64,000 bases of DNA from Rhizobium leucaenae USDA 9039. Its GTDB lineage: Bacteria; Pseudomonadota; Alphaproteobacteria; Rhizobiales; Rhizobiaceae. Below the pieces are notes generated by a model. The model searched no databases and had not been told where the DNA came from. It was given only the letters and a program-made list of their open reading frames with translations. The stretch lies in the NCBI RefSeq assembly GCF_000426285.1, contig NZ_AUFB01000003.1, positions 310,001-374,000 on the forward strand. The letters run 5' to 3'. Position numbers and translations under genes: made by a program. Each line of letters starts with the position of its first letter. Positions within the stretch are counted from its first letter, which is position 1. Below, piece by piece: positions 1 through 6,983 of this stretch.

Positions 1-1335
1 AAACGTCTGATCGGCTCGCTTCTTCAGGCCCATGACCAGGAAAATGCCGCGGAACAGCAGGAAAGCGTTCACGGCCAGCCACAGGCCGTGATTGCCGAGG
101 GTCGGCACGAAGACCGCAAGCGCCAATAGATAGCCGGTAAACGACATCAGCATGCGATTGCGCATGGCGCTGGACCAGGTGGCGCCAATGAACACGCCGT
201 CCAGCAGGAAGGCGAGGACGCCCGTCAGTCCGGCGATGGCGGCCCAGGGCAAGTAATTTGCGGCGGCGGCGCGAACCTCTTCAGAAGTGGTCAGCAGACG
301 GATCAGCGCCGGGCCTGCAATCAGGAAGAAGAGGGTAGTGGCAAGCGCCAGGCCGAAGGACCAAAGACTGGTTAGCTTCAGACCCCTGTCGAAGGCTGGA
401 CGGTAGTTGGCCCCGATCGAGCGGCCGGTGATCTGTTCGGCTGCGTTGGCGAGCCCGTCGAGGTAACAGGCCGACAGCAGGAAGAAGTTCATCAGCACGG
501 CATTGGCGGCAAGCGTGACCGCGCCGAAGGAGTTGCCGATGCGGGTCATCAGCGTGAAGGCGCCGAGCAGTACGAAGGTGCGGATAAGGATATCGCGGTT
601 GAGCGCGAAGAGCTGCTTGAGCTTGGCGGGCGATAGCAGTTCTGCGCGGGTCGGCCGCGCCTCGCCGGCAAAGCCGCTAAGCACGATGGTAAGGCCTGTG
701 AGCGTACCGGCAGCCTCGCCAATGAGCGTGCCCCACGCGACGCCCGCAACGCCCCAGCCAAGCCAAAGACCGAGCACGAGTGCAAGAATGATGTTCACGC
801 CATTGATGACGGTTTGCAGCAGCAGGCCGATGCGGCCTTGACCGCGCCCAAGCACAAAGCCGAGAATGGCATAGTTGGCAAGCGCCGCCGGGCCTGACAG
901 CACACGGATCGAGAAATAGGTGCGTGTCGCCTCTGCGACGCCGCCCTCCGGGCACATCAGTTTGATCCCGAGCCAGAGGAGGACGGGTGATAGCAGCACG
1001 ATCATCACGCCGCATCCGAGCGCCGACAGTAGCGCCCGCCAGAAAACGGTCTGCTGCTCGTGCTGGTCGCGGCGGCCAAGGGCTTGCGCCGTGAGGCCGG
1101 TGGTCGAGGCGCGCAGGAAGTTGAAACTGGCAAAGAGCAGATCGAAGAGCATGGCGCCGATCGCCAGCCCCGCGAGCGCATCCGGCTGGCCGAGATGCCC
1201 GACGACGGCGGTGTCTGCAAGGCCGAGCAATGGCGTCGTCATGAAGCCGAGCGTCATCGGTAGGGCGATCGACAGCACCAGCCGATGCGTCACCTCAAAG
1301 GGCAGAACCCTCCCGCCATGCTCTCGATGATCCAT
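1..1335 (-). CDS. MATE family efflux transporter, DinF type (3' end cut by window)
   Basis: Inner-membrane multidrug or toxin extrusion protein that exports small compounds using a cation gradient. The minus-strand frame opens with MDHREHGG at 1335 and stays open through base 1, giving 445 codons without a stop, so only the last few residues can be missing. The translation is almost wholly hydrophobic, with about twelve membrane segments. Typical MATE features are the N-terminal run LSIALPMTLGFMTTPLLGLADT and a second internal half starting near FALNRDILIRTFVLLGAF. It lies 17 bases after the CAP-domain gene on the same strand, probably as the last gene of a three-gene operon. The DinF subgroup is inferred from overall resemblance; the substrate is unknown. 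Confidence 0.85.
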   Translation of the reverse strand, partial: MDHREHGGRVLPFEVTHRLVLSIALPMTLGFMTTPLLGLADTAVVGHLGQPDALAGLAIGAMLFDLLFASFNFLRASTTGLTAQALGRRDQHEQQTVFWRALLSALGCGVMIVLLSPVLLWLGIKLMCPEGGVAEATRTYFSIRVLSGPAALANYAILGFVLGRGQGRIGLLLQTVINGVNIILALVLGLWLGWGVAGVAWGTLIGEAAGTLTGLTIVLSGFAGEARPTRAELLSPAKLKQLFALNRDILIRTFVLLGAFTLMTRIGNSFGAVTLAANAVLMNFFLLSACYLDGLANAAEQITGRSIGANYRPAFDRGLKLTSLWSFGLALATTLFFLIAGPALIRLLTTSEEVRAAAANYLPWAAIAGLTGVLAFLLDGVFIGATWSSAMRNRMLMSFTGYLLALAVFVPTLGNHGLWLAVNAFLLFRGIFLVMGLKKRADQTF

Positions 1336-1352
1336 GTCCAATCAGCCCGTCT

Positions 1353-1856
1353 TCAATTCGAAGACAGCACCATGGACCAATAGGGCTTGTCACTGGAAGA
1401 GGGAGTATAGGCAAGGGCGACGCCGAGGCCGTTATATTTGCCGAGCATGTTGTGCAAATGCTTCGGCGAATTGATCCAGGCCGTCACCGCGGCGTTCACG
1501 TCGCGCTGGCCCTCGGCAATATTTTCGGCCGCCGGCAGCTTGACGCCACTTGCCTTGACGCGCGTGCCGAAATTGTCGCCGATGCCCATCAGATGTTCCA
1601 TCTTGCCGGCATCGGCCATGCGTTTGGCCTGGTAGATTGCGGCCGTGCTGGCAGCCGGATCGATCTTGAGCGGCGGCAGCCCATTCTTGGCACGCAGGGA
1701 GTTGACGAGCGGCAGCGCGGAAGCGGTCTCGTCATTGGCCGGCGTGTTGGAAACATGGGTGGGCGACGTGGCGCAGCTTGCGACGATGGCAGCGAGCGCA
1801 AGGCCGGTGAGGCGCAGCGCGTGGCGCCGCGTAGAAGACGGAATGTTTGGGATCAT
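1353..1856 (-). CDS. CAP (SCP/PR-1-like) domain lipoprotein
   Basis: Secreted or outer-membrane-anchored protein of the CAP superfamily, about 167 residues. The N-terminus has an arginine-rich start (STRRHALRL), a hydrophobic stretch, and a lipobox VASC near residue 28, which points to lipoprotein processing. The CAP domain follows: NSLRAKNGLPPL, then KMEHLMG, AENIAEG and the C-terminal AWINSPKHLHNML motif, with the His and Glu residues typical of the family. The open frame extends upstream, but this ATG lies one base after the stop of the upstream membrane-protein gene (TGATATG), so translational coupling fixes the start. The biochemical role of bacterial CAP proteins is mostly unknown. Confidence 0.85.
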   Translation of the reverse strand: MIPNIPSSTRRHALRLTGLALAAIVASCATSPTHVSNTPANDETASALPLVNSLRAKNGLPPLKIDPAASTAAIYQAKRMADAGKMEHLMGIGDNFGTRVKASGVKLPAAENIAEGQRDVNAAVTAWINSPKHLHNMLGKYNGLGVALAYTPSSSDKPYWSMVLSSN

Positions 1857-1857
1857 A

Positions 1858-2124
1858 TCAGCGGCGGTAATTGAAAAGGCGGAGAATGATGAAGAGCGGA
1901 ATGACGATGGTGGCGCCGAGCAGCAGATAATCGCCGAACTCGCCGAGCGCGGCAAAGCCGCTGTGCCAGAGATCGAGAAGGAAGCGGCGGAGACCATAGA
2001 GGAAATCGAGCGGCCGCCAGCCGAAGAATTTCATCACGAAACCGACGATCAGCGACACGATAATAAGCTTCACGAGTGTACGGCCGGGCGAATCGCCGAG
2101 GAACCTGTTCACCTGATCGGACAT
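1858..2124 (-). CDS. Small membrane protein, DUF6460-like
   Basis: 88-residue integral membrane protein starting MSDQVNRFLGDSPGRTLVKL. Two hydrophobic segments are visible (roughly residues 18-33 and 62-83), ending in the basic tail RLFNYRR. It resembles short rhizobial proteins annotated as DUF6460; that name is from memory. A longer reading from 2355 is possible, but its first 77 residues are low-complexity and lie across the divergent promoter region, so the internal ATG is preferred. It is the first gene of the minus-strand operon and its stop is one base from the CAP-protein start. Function unknown. Confidence 0.7.
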   Translation of the reverse strand: MSDQVNRFLGDSPGRTLVKLIIVSLIVGFVMKFFGWRPLDFLYGLRRFLLDLWHSGFAALGEFGDYLLLGATIVIPLFIILRLFNYRR

Positions 2125-2320
2125 GCGGCTGTCTCCATAATGCCTGTCGAGCGGTTTTGAGATAAGGCTGCGGCTTGCGACTCGCAAGCGCTTTTGCCCG
2201 ATACGTACTGAAACAGTGCGCACCGAAACAGTGCTTACCTGAAACATGTGTCTGCCTGAAATAGGACTTGAGTTTTTTTGTGGCCACGTCCAAAGGCAGG
2301 TACCAAACAGGACCGAGACC

Positions 2321-3265
2321 ATGCTGCCGAGCGAGCTTTCCTCCGGTGACGTCATCGCCGACCGTCGCGCAGACTATGCGAAGATGCTCGCCGAAAGCGG
2401 CGAGCCGGCAAGCGCTGCCGAATTGATGGAGCAGGCGCTGGAACTGACGCCGAACTGGGCCGCCGGCTGGTTCACGCTCGCGACCTATCGTGAAAAAGCG
2501 GGGAATACCGAAGGTGCCATAGAGGCGCTGAACAAGGTCCTAGCCCTCGATGCAAGCGATGTCTTCGGTGCCCGGCTGAAGCTTTCGGTTCTGGGTGCGG
2601 CCGATCTGCCGGATCGCCCGCCGAGCCGCTATGTGGAGCGTCTTTTCGACGACTATGCCGACCGTTTCGAGACGTCCCTGATCGAAAAACTCGGCTATAG
2701 CGTGCCGCAAAAGCTCGCGGCTCTCATCGCCGATACGGGCGGCATACCCCGCGATTTCCGTCTTGCCGTCGATCTCGGTTGCGGCACGGGCCTGTTTGGT
2801 CCGGAAATCCGTGCGCGCGTCGATCGGCTGGAAGGGTTCGATCTGTCGAAAAGCATGCTCGCCAAGGCAGCGGAAAAGCATGTCTACGACCATCTCGGCC
2901 AGGCCGATCTGTCGCTGGAACCAGAGCTGTCAGGCGTTTTCGATGCCCGGCTTGAGGCGTACCGCGCGGATCTGATCACCGCCGCCGACGTGCTGATGTA
3001 TCTCGGCAATCTGCATGGTGTGATGGCGATCGTGCGCAAGCTCACAGTCGATGGGGCCGTCTTTGCCTTTTCGGTCGAGGATGCGCAGCGGCCGGCCGGC
3101 TATGTGCTGCGCGACTCACTGCGCTTTGCGCACTCGGAAGCCTATGTGAAGGAGATCCTGGCCGAACAAGGTTTTGTCGTACAGAATCTCGCCCGCAGCG
3201 TCATTCGCATGGATGGCGGAAAACCTGTCCACGGCATTCTGTTCATTACGCGCAAATCGGCCTGA
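2321..3265 (+). CDS. TPR-containing class I SAM-dependent methyltransferase
   Basis: 314-residue soluble protein. Residues 1-85 form tetratricopeptide helices (EPASAAELMEQALELTPNW, then GAIEALNKVLALDASD). The rest is a class I methyltransferase with the SAM-binding motif LAVDLGCGTGLFG near residue 150, a motif II region (ADVLMYLGNL) and a late beta-strand region ending HGILFITRK. I chose the ATG of MLPSELSS rather than an upstream ATG at 2246, because the intervening 25 residues are unlike a conserved N-terminus and the upstream bases serve as promoter for the divergent operon. The methyl acceptor cannot be told from sequence; similar proteins occur across rhizobia as uncharacterised methyltransferases. 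Confidence 0.8.
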   Translation: MLPSELSSGDVIADRRADYAKMLAESGEPASAAELMEQALELTPNWAAGWFTLATYREKAGNTEGAIEALNKVLALDASDVFGARLKLSVLGAADLPDRPPSRYVERLFDDYADRFETSLIEKLGYSVPQKLAALIADTGGIPRDFRLAVDLGCGTGLFGPEIRARVDRLEGFDLSKSMLAKAAEKHVYDHLGQADLSLEPELSGVFDARLEAYRADLITAADVLMYLGNLHGVMAIVRKLTVDGAVFAFSVEDAQRPAGYVLRDSLRFAHSEAYVKEILAEQGFVVQNLARSVIRMDGGKPVHGILFITRKSA

Positions 3266-3372
3266 TTATCCGAATCTTGCGAATTTCAAATAGGTCAGTA
3301 TTGCTTACGTATTTTCACTTGATTGCCGCCTGCGCTTTCAGCAGAAAGCCCCGGAAACACAGGGGATAGCAC

Positions 3373-4008
3373 ATGGCGAATGCGAAGAGCGCTTTTGGCG
3401 TCTGGAATACATCCGCGACCCGGCATTCATGGGCCGAGGACGTTCAGGGTATCATTTCCGGCAGCCTGATTTCGTCGCTCGGGCTGTTCTGCCTTTCCAG
3501 CGCCGGCCTTTTGACGGGCAGCACCGCCGGCATCGCTTTCCTGCTGCATTACGCGATCGGCGTAAATTTCGGCCTAGCCTTCTTTTTGGTCAATCTGCCG
3601 TTCTTCTATCTGTCGCTGAAACAGCTCGGCCCGGCTTTCACCATCAAGACCTTCATCGCTATCGCGCTGACATCGCTGCTCACCAACCTGCAGCCGCTGC
3701 TTTTCGATGTGGCGCATATCAATGCCCTGTGGTCGGCAGTGCTCGGGGGCATCCTGCTCGGCTTCGGGCTGCTCGCGCTGTACCGTCATCGCGCCAGCCT
3801 TGGCGGTGTGGGCATTCTGGGGATTTATCTGCAGGAGCGTTTTGGAATAAGGGCAGGGCTGGTGCAGCTTGCGATCGATCTCTGCGTGCTCGCGGTCGCT
3901 TTCGCGGTCACCACACCCCCTGTGGTCATCTGCTCGGTGATCGGCGCGATCGCGCTCAACCTCTTCGTGGCGATCAATCATCGATCGGATCGCTATATCG
4001 CCTTATGA
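3373..4008 (+). CDS. YitT family membrane protein
   Basis: 211-residue integral membrane protein with about five or six hydrophobic segments starting near residue 27 (GIISGSLISSLGLFCL). The glycine-rich stretch AGLLTGSTAGIAFLLHYAIG and the later RASLGGVGILGIYLQERFG are typical of the YitT (former DUF161) family. There is no C-terminal DUF2179 extension, so this is the short form. The start follows an AGGGG-containing Shine-Dalgarno region. It ends 12 bases before the stop of convergent gstI. Function of the family is unclear. Confidence 0.75.
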   Translation: MANAKSAFGVWNTSATRHSWAEDVQGIISGSLISSLGLFCLSSAGLLTGSTAGIAFLLHYAIGVNFGLAFFLVNLPFFYLSLKQLGPAFTIKTFIAIALTSLLTNLQPLLFDVAHINALWSAVLGGILLGFGLLALYRHRASLGGVGILGIYLQERFGIRAGLVQLAIDLCVLAVAFAVTTPPVVICSVIGAIALNLFVAINHRSDRYIAL

Positions 4009-4020
4009 TTGGCGAGTGCT

Positions 4021-4212
4021 TTACTGCTTGCGGCTGGGATCGGTCTCGGTGATCGCCTCTTCATGATACCAGCTATCGAAAGCAGCCGTTGCGATGCTCG
4101 GGCCGATATCGGGGGTGAGGTTCACCTTTGGACGCTGGCTTGCCGCCGTAGGGCGGGCCTTGACGGGGAGCTGATAGATCTTTGCCGTTTCGCTTTGAGC
4201 ACTGATTGCCAT
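4021..4212 (-). CDS. gstI: GstI, small protein inhibiting glutamine synthetase II synthesis (DUF2735)
   Basis: 63-residue soluble protein starting MAISAQSETAKIYQLPVK. In Rhizobium leguminosarum a 63-residue product called GstI, encoded divergently just upstream of glnII, inhibits GlnII translation. The length, position and orientation here match exactly. The start is set by a good Shine-Dalgarno (GGGAGAGA) about four bases upstream; the open frame upstream of it has no such signal. The protein is mixed basic and polar, has no membrane segment, and belongs to the DUF2735 group by resemblance. Known work shows gstI is on under nitrogen excess and repressed by NtrC under limitation; that regulation is assumed to apply here. 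Confidence 0.85.
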   Translation of the reverse strand: MAISAQSETAKIYQLPVKARPTAASQRPKVNLTPDIGPSIATAAFDSWYHEEAITETDPSRKQ

Positions 4213-4288
4213 TCGCTGTCTCTCCCTTTTGGTGTCTAAGCGGGCGCGCTTAAAGAGACAGCTCATATATAGCAAAGTCGAACGTCGA

Positions 4289-4320
4289 TTTCAGCAATTT
4301 GCTCAAAAAAAATGCTGAAA
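4289..4320. promoter_or_regulatory. Inverted repeat in the gstI promoter region
   Basis: TTTCAGCA at 4289-4296 is the exact complement of TGCTGAAA at 4313-4320, with a 16-base A-rich spacer. It lies about 77-108 bases upstream of the gstI start codon, next to its likely promoter. It could be a repressor site (NtrC represses gstI in R. leguminosarum), though it is not the classical NtrC consensus. Confidence 0.45.
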
Positions 4321-4545
4321 GTTGAAATTATAGGCAATTTCACTGCTTAACGATCGTGGGTTGCCAATATGCTTTGCCGATTTTTCGAGCTGAGGCGAAT
4401 CCGTCGATCTGCGACAAGTTGGCAGTCCTCCCCAGCCGGGGCGCTTACGATTTGAAAGGAATCCGGCGCTTAGCTCTCCGAAATGCCGGGAAAAGGCGGC
4501 GCTGCAGCAGATTTTTGGGTGACTGAGCGGGCCGCCTTGCGATTC

Positions 4546-4560
4546 TGGCACGGCAAATGC
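4546..4560 (+). promoter_or_regulatory. Sigma-54 (RpoN) promoter of glnII
   Basis: TGGCACGGCAAATGC matches the consensus TGGCAC-N5-TTGC at nine of ten fixed positions, with the -24 GG and -12 GC at correct spacing. It points to glnII, whose start codon is 97 bases downstream. RpoN/NtrC control of glnII is established in rhizobia, which supports this call. Confidence 0.85.
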
Positions 4561-4656
4561 ATCTCCCTTGGCAGCCGTTCGTAGCGAGGAATTTTCCGGC
4601 GGGCGCGCCGGTCAAGTTTTTCCTACTTCGCCTGATTAACTGTTATGAGGTGCGTA

Positions 4657-5697
4657 ATGACGAAATATAAGCTCGAGTACATCTGGCTCGACGGGTACAC
4701 CCCGGTACCGAACCTGCGCGGTAAAACGCAGATTAAGGAATTCGACGCATTTCCGACGCTCGAGCAGCTTCCGCTTTGGGGCTTCGACGGTTCGTCGACG
4801 ATGCAGGCCGAAGGCCGCAGCTCCGACTGCGTGCTGAAGCCGGTCGCGATCTATCCGGATCCGGCCCGTACCAATGGCGCTCTCGTCATGTGCGAAGTCA
4901 TGATGCCGGACGGCGTTACGCCGCATCCGTCCAACAGCCGCGCCACCATCCTCGACGACGAAGACGCATGGTTCGGCTTCGAGCAGGAATATTTCTTCTA
5001 CCAGGACGGCCGTCCGCTCGGTTTCCCGGAATCCGGCTATCCGGCTCCGCAGGGCCCGTACTACACCGGCGTCGGCTATAAGAACGTCGGCGATGTCGCT
5101 CGCGAAATCGTTGAAGAGCACCTCGACCTCTGCCTCGAAGCAGGCATCAACCATGAAGGCATCAACGCCGAAGTGGCAAAGGGTCAGTGGGAATTCCAGA
5201 TTTTCGGCAAGGGCTCCAAGAAGGCCGCCGACCAGATCTGGATGGCACGCTATCTGCTACTGCGTCTGTGCGAAAAGTACGGCATCGACATCGAGTTCCA
5301 TTGCAAGCCGCTCGGCGACACCGACTGGAACGGCTCGGGCATGCACTGCAACTTCTCGACCAAGTTCATGCGCGAAGTCGGCGGCAAGGCCTATTTCGAA
5401 GCGCTCATGGCTCAGTTCGACAAGAACCTCGAAGCTCACATCTCCGTCTACGGCCCGGACAACCACCTGCGTCTGACCGGCAAGCACGAAACGGCTCCGT
5501 GGAACAAGTTCAGCTACGGCGTTGCCGACCGCGGTGCTTCGATCCGCGTTCCGCATTCCTTCATCAAGAACGACTACCGCGGCTACCTCGAGGATCGTCG
5601 TCCGAATTCTCAGGGCTGCCCCTATCAGATCGCTTCCCAGGTTCTGAAGACCATCTCGGAAGTTCCGACGGCTGGCTTCGCCTCCGAAGCTGCTTGA
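4657..5697 (+). CDS. glnII: Glutamine synthetase type II (GSII)
   Basis: Cytoplasmic enzyme joining glutamate and ammonia with ATP; the eukaryote-like GSII characteristic of rhizobia, complementing GlnA. 346 residues, matching rhizobial GlnII, with N-terminus MTKYKLEYIWLDGYTPVPNL. Active-site landmarks: WGFDGSST near residue 41, metal-ligand region FGFEQEYFF near 106, NHEGINAEVAKGQWEF near 165, NGSGMH and RLTGKHETAP further on. There is no adenylylation-type C-terminus as in GSI, consistent with control at expression level. An ATG at 4645 is in frame, but GAGGTG at 4647-4652 is a good Shine-Dalgarno for 4657. Transcribed from the sigma-54 promoter upstream; translation is probably restrained by divergent gstI. 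Confidence 0.97.
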   Translation: MTKYKLEYIWLDGYTPVPNLRGKTQIKEFDAFPTLEQLPLWGFDGSSTMQAEGRSSDCVLKPVAIYPDPARTNGALVMCEVMMPDGVTPHPSNSRATILDDEDAWFGFEQEYFFYQDGRPLGFPESGYPAPQGPYYTGVGYKNVGDVAREIVEEHLDLCLEAGINHEGINAEVAKGQWEFQIFGKGSKKAADQIWMARYLLLRLCEKYGIDIEFHCKPLGDTDWNGSGMHCNFSTKFMREVGGKAYFEALMAQFDKNLEAHISVYGPDNHLRLTGKHETAPWNKFSYGVADRGASIRVPHSFIKNDYRGYLEDRRPNSQGCPYQIASQVLKTISEVPTAGFASEAA

Positions 5698-5709
5698 TGA
5701 AAAGATTAC

Positions 5710-5900
5710 CTTCTCCCCCCCGGGGAGAAGGTGGCCCAACGGGCCGGTCGAGGGGGCGTTACAAGCGCACTCGAGACCGGCCCTTTGTTTTTGAGATGAA
5801 TGGCGGTGCGTGCGAACACCTCAAATGAGAGAGGGGACATCCCCTTCCCGGTAACGCCCCCTCAACCCGCTTGCGCGACCTTCTCCCCACTGTGGAGAAG
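5710..5900. repeat. RIME-like palindromic intergenic repeat, copy 1
   Basis: Nested palindromes fill the gap between glnII and the next gene. CCTTCTCCCC/GGGGAGAAGG forms a hairpin at 5710-5732. GAGGGGGCGTTAC at 5751-5763 is perfectly complementary to 5851-5863. A second CCTTCTCC hairpin closes the element near 5879-5900. Related copies lie at 20927-21078 and 29130-29285. It resembles the Rhizobium intergenic mosaic elements (RIME); the first hairpin may also end the glnII transcript. Confidence 0.75.
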
Positions 5901-5908
5901 ATGTTTTC

Positions 5909-6370
5909 TCAGGCCGCCTTCGCGTCCTTATCGATGGGATGCTGCGAGCGGAAACCGACTGCCAGCCGGTTCCAAACATTGATCGCGCCGATTGCGACGG
6001 TGATCTTGACGATCTCTTCCTCACTGAAGTGCTGCTTCAGCGGCTCGAAGTCTGCGTCCGGTATGCCGGTCTGGGCGATCTTGGTGACGGAGTCGACCCA
6101 GCGCAGCAGGGCGCGTTCGCGGTCATCGTAAACAGGCGATTCCCACCAGACGCACATCAGATTGATCCACTGTTCGCTGAGGCCGTCGTGGCGAGCTTCC
6201 TTGACATGCATGTCGACGCAATAGGCGCAGCCGTTGATCTGGGAGGCCCTGAGCTTGATCAGGTGAATGAAACGGCGCTCCAGCCCGGAGGTCTGGACGA
6301 AATTCTCCAGCGCCATGATGGCCTTATAGGAGTCCGGCGAAGCCTTGGCGAAGTTGAAACGAGGTTGCAT
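5909..6370 (-). CDS. Carboxymuconolactone decarboxylase / AhpD-like protein
   Basis: 153-residue soluble protein of the AhpD/CMD superfamily. The redox motif CAYCVDMH near residue 49 is the CxxC plus His signature of the alkylhydroperoxidase branch, preceded by IKLRASQINGC. The C-terminal helix VKITVAIGAINVWNRLAVGF is also typical. Likely a peroxidatic or disulfide-exchange enzyme in oxidative-stress defence; the true substrate is unknown. It lies 23 bases downstream of the Rrf2 regulator gene on the same strand, probably in one transcript with it. Confidence 0.88.
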   Translation of the reverse strand: MQPRFNFAKASPDSYKAIMALENFVQTSGLERRFIHLIKLRASQINGCAYCVDMHVKEARHDGLSEQWINLMCVWWESPVYDDRERALLRWVDSVTKIAQTGIPDADFEPLKQHFSEEEIVKITVAIGAINVWNRLAVGFRSQHPIDKDAKAA

Positions 6371-6393
6371 GGTTCTCTCCTTTGGTTTCGGAT

Positions 6394-6894
6394 CTATCGT
6401 GAGGTTCTGCGTTCGTTGAGGGCAAGGAAGGCGCAGCCTCTTGCCGCGATGCTGCCGTCATCGCCCGCCGCAACATCGGCGAGGATATCGGCAATGGTGG
6501 TCTTGGCGAGCTCGGCGCGGTACATCCGCTCGGCCGCCAGCATCGCCGCGCTGATGCCGCACGGCTTTGCGAAATATTTTCCAGGCAGCGGGTTTGGTCC
6601 GCGCTGGCGGATTTCGGCGCAGCGAAAGGCAGGCGCCGGCCCTTCGACGGCAAGCACGATATCGAGAAGGGTGATTTCGGCGGGCAGACGCGCCAGCCGG
6701 TAGCCACCCTTGGGGCCGGGTACGGTGTCAAGAATGCCGGCGCCGGAAAGCGCCTGCAGATGCTTCAAGAGATAGCTCACCGATACCCCATGAAACTCGG
6801 CAATCGCCGCCGCCGAGAGCACGCCGCCCGCAGACAGTCCGGCCAGCATCGCGACGCTGTGTATCGCCTGTTCAACGCCTTCGCCGAGTTTCAT
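6394..6894 (-). CDS. Rrf2 family transcriptional regulator
   Basis: 166-residue DNA-binding protein beginning MKLGEGVEQAIHSVAMLAGL. The winged helix covers roughly residues 1-80, with AAIAEFHGVSVSYLLKHLQAL as the recognition region and GPKGGYRLAR as the wing, both Rrf2 signatures. Iron-sulphur Rrf2 members have three clustered cysteines; here only two stand out (FRC and KPC), far apart, so it may sense by thiol chemistry or a ligand rather than a canonical cluster. The upstream in-frame extension to 7005 is rejected because it covers the operator-like palindrome. It probably controls itself and the AhpD-like gene. Confidence 0.87.
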   Translation of the reverse strand: MKLGEGVEQAIHSVAMLAGLSAGGVLSAAAIAEFHGVSVSYLLKHLQALSGAGILDTVPGPKGGYRLARLPAEITLLDIVLAVEGPAPAFRCAEIRQRGPNPLPGKYFAKPCGISAAMLAAERMYRAELAKTTIADILADVAAGDDGSIAARGCAFLALNERRTSR

Positions 6895-6916
6895 CGGTCC
6901 GTCCTTTTCAAATCGT

Positions 6917-6931
6917 GGATATTTTTTATCC
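6917..6931. promoter_or_regulatory. Palindromic candidate operator for the Rrf2 regulator
   Basis: GGATA-TTTTT-TATCC, a perfect five-base inverted repeat with a five-base spacer, lies 23-37 bases upstream of the Rrf2 start codon and just upstream of the divergent helicase gene. Placement fits autorepression. Binding is inferred. Confidence 0.5.
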
Positions 6932-6983
6932 GTGATTATTGGAGGAGTCAAATTCTTTTTTTGGACGAGGCTGGAGTCAGGGT

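Larger units (their letters stand above)
4213..4656. other. gstI-glnII divergent control region
   Basis: 444 bases with no credible gene. It holds an inverted repeat at the gstI-proximal side (4289-4320), an AT-rich TATATA box at 4266-4271 that could be the -10 of gstI, and a strong sigma-54 promoter for glnII at 4546-4560. About 80-90 bases of glnII leader follow the predicted start point. NtrC sites are expected here from work in R. leguminosarum and R. etli, but I could not place them with confidence. Confidence 0.7.

Noticed and set aside
4303..4551. 82-codon minus-strand frame in the gstI-glnII spacer
   Set aside because: It would run through the glnII sigma-54 promoter and has no ribosome-binding site.
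5710..5900. CRISPR-like appearance of repeated CCTTCTCC/GGAGAAGG units
   Set aside because: These are nested hairpins of intergenic mosaic elements, not regularly spaced direct repeats with unique spacers, and no cas genes are present.
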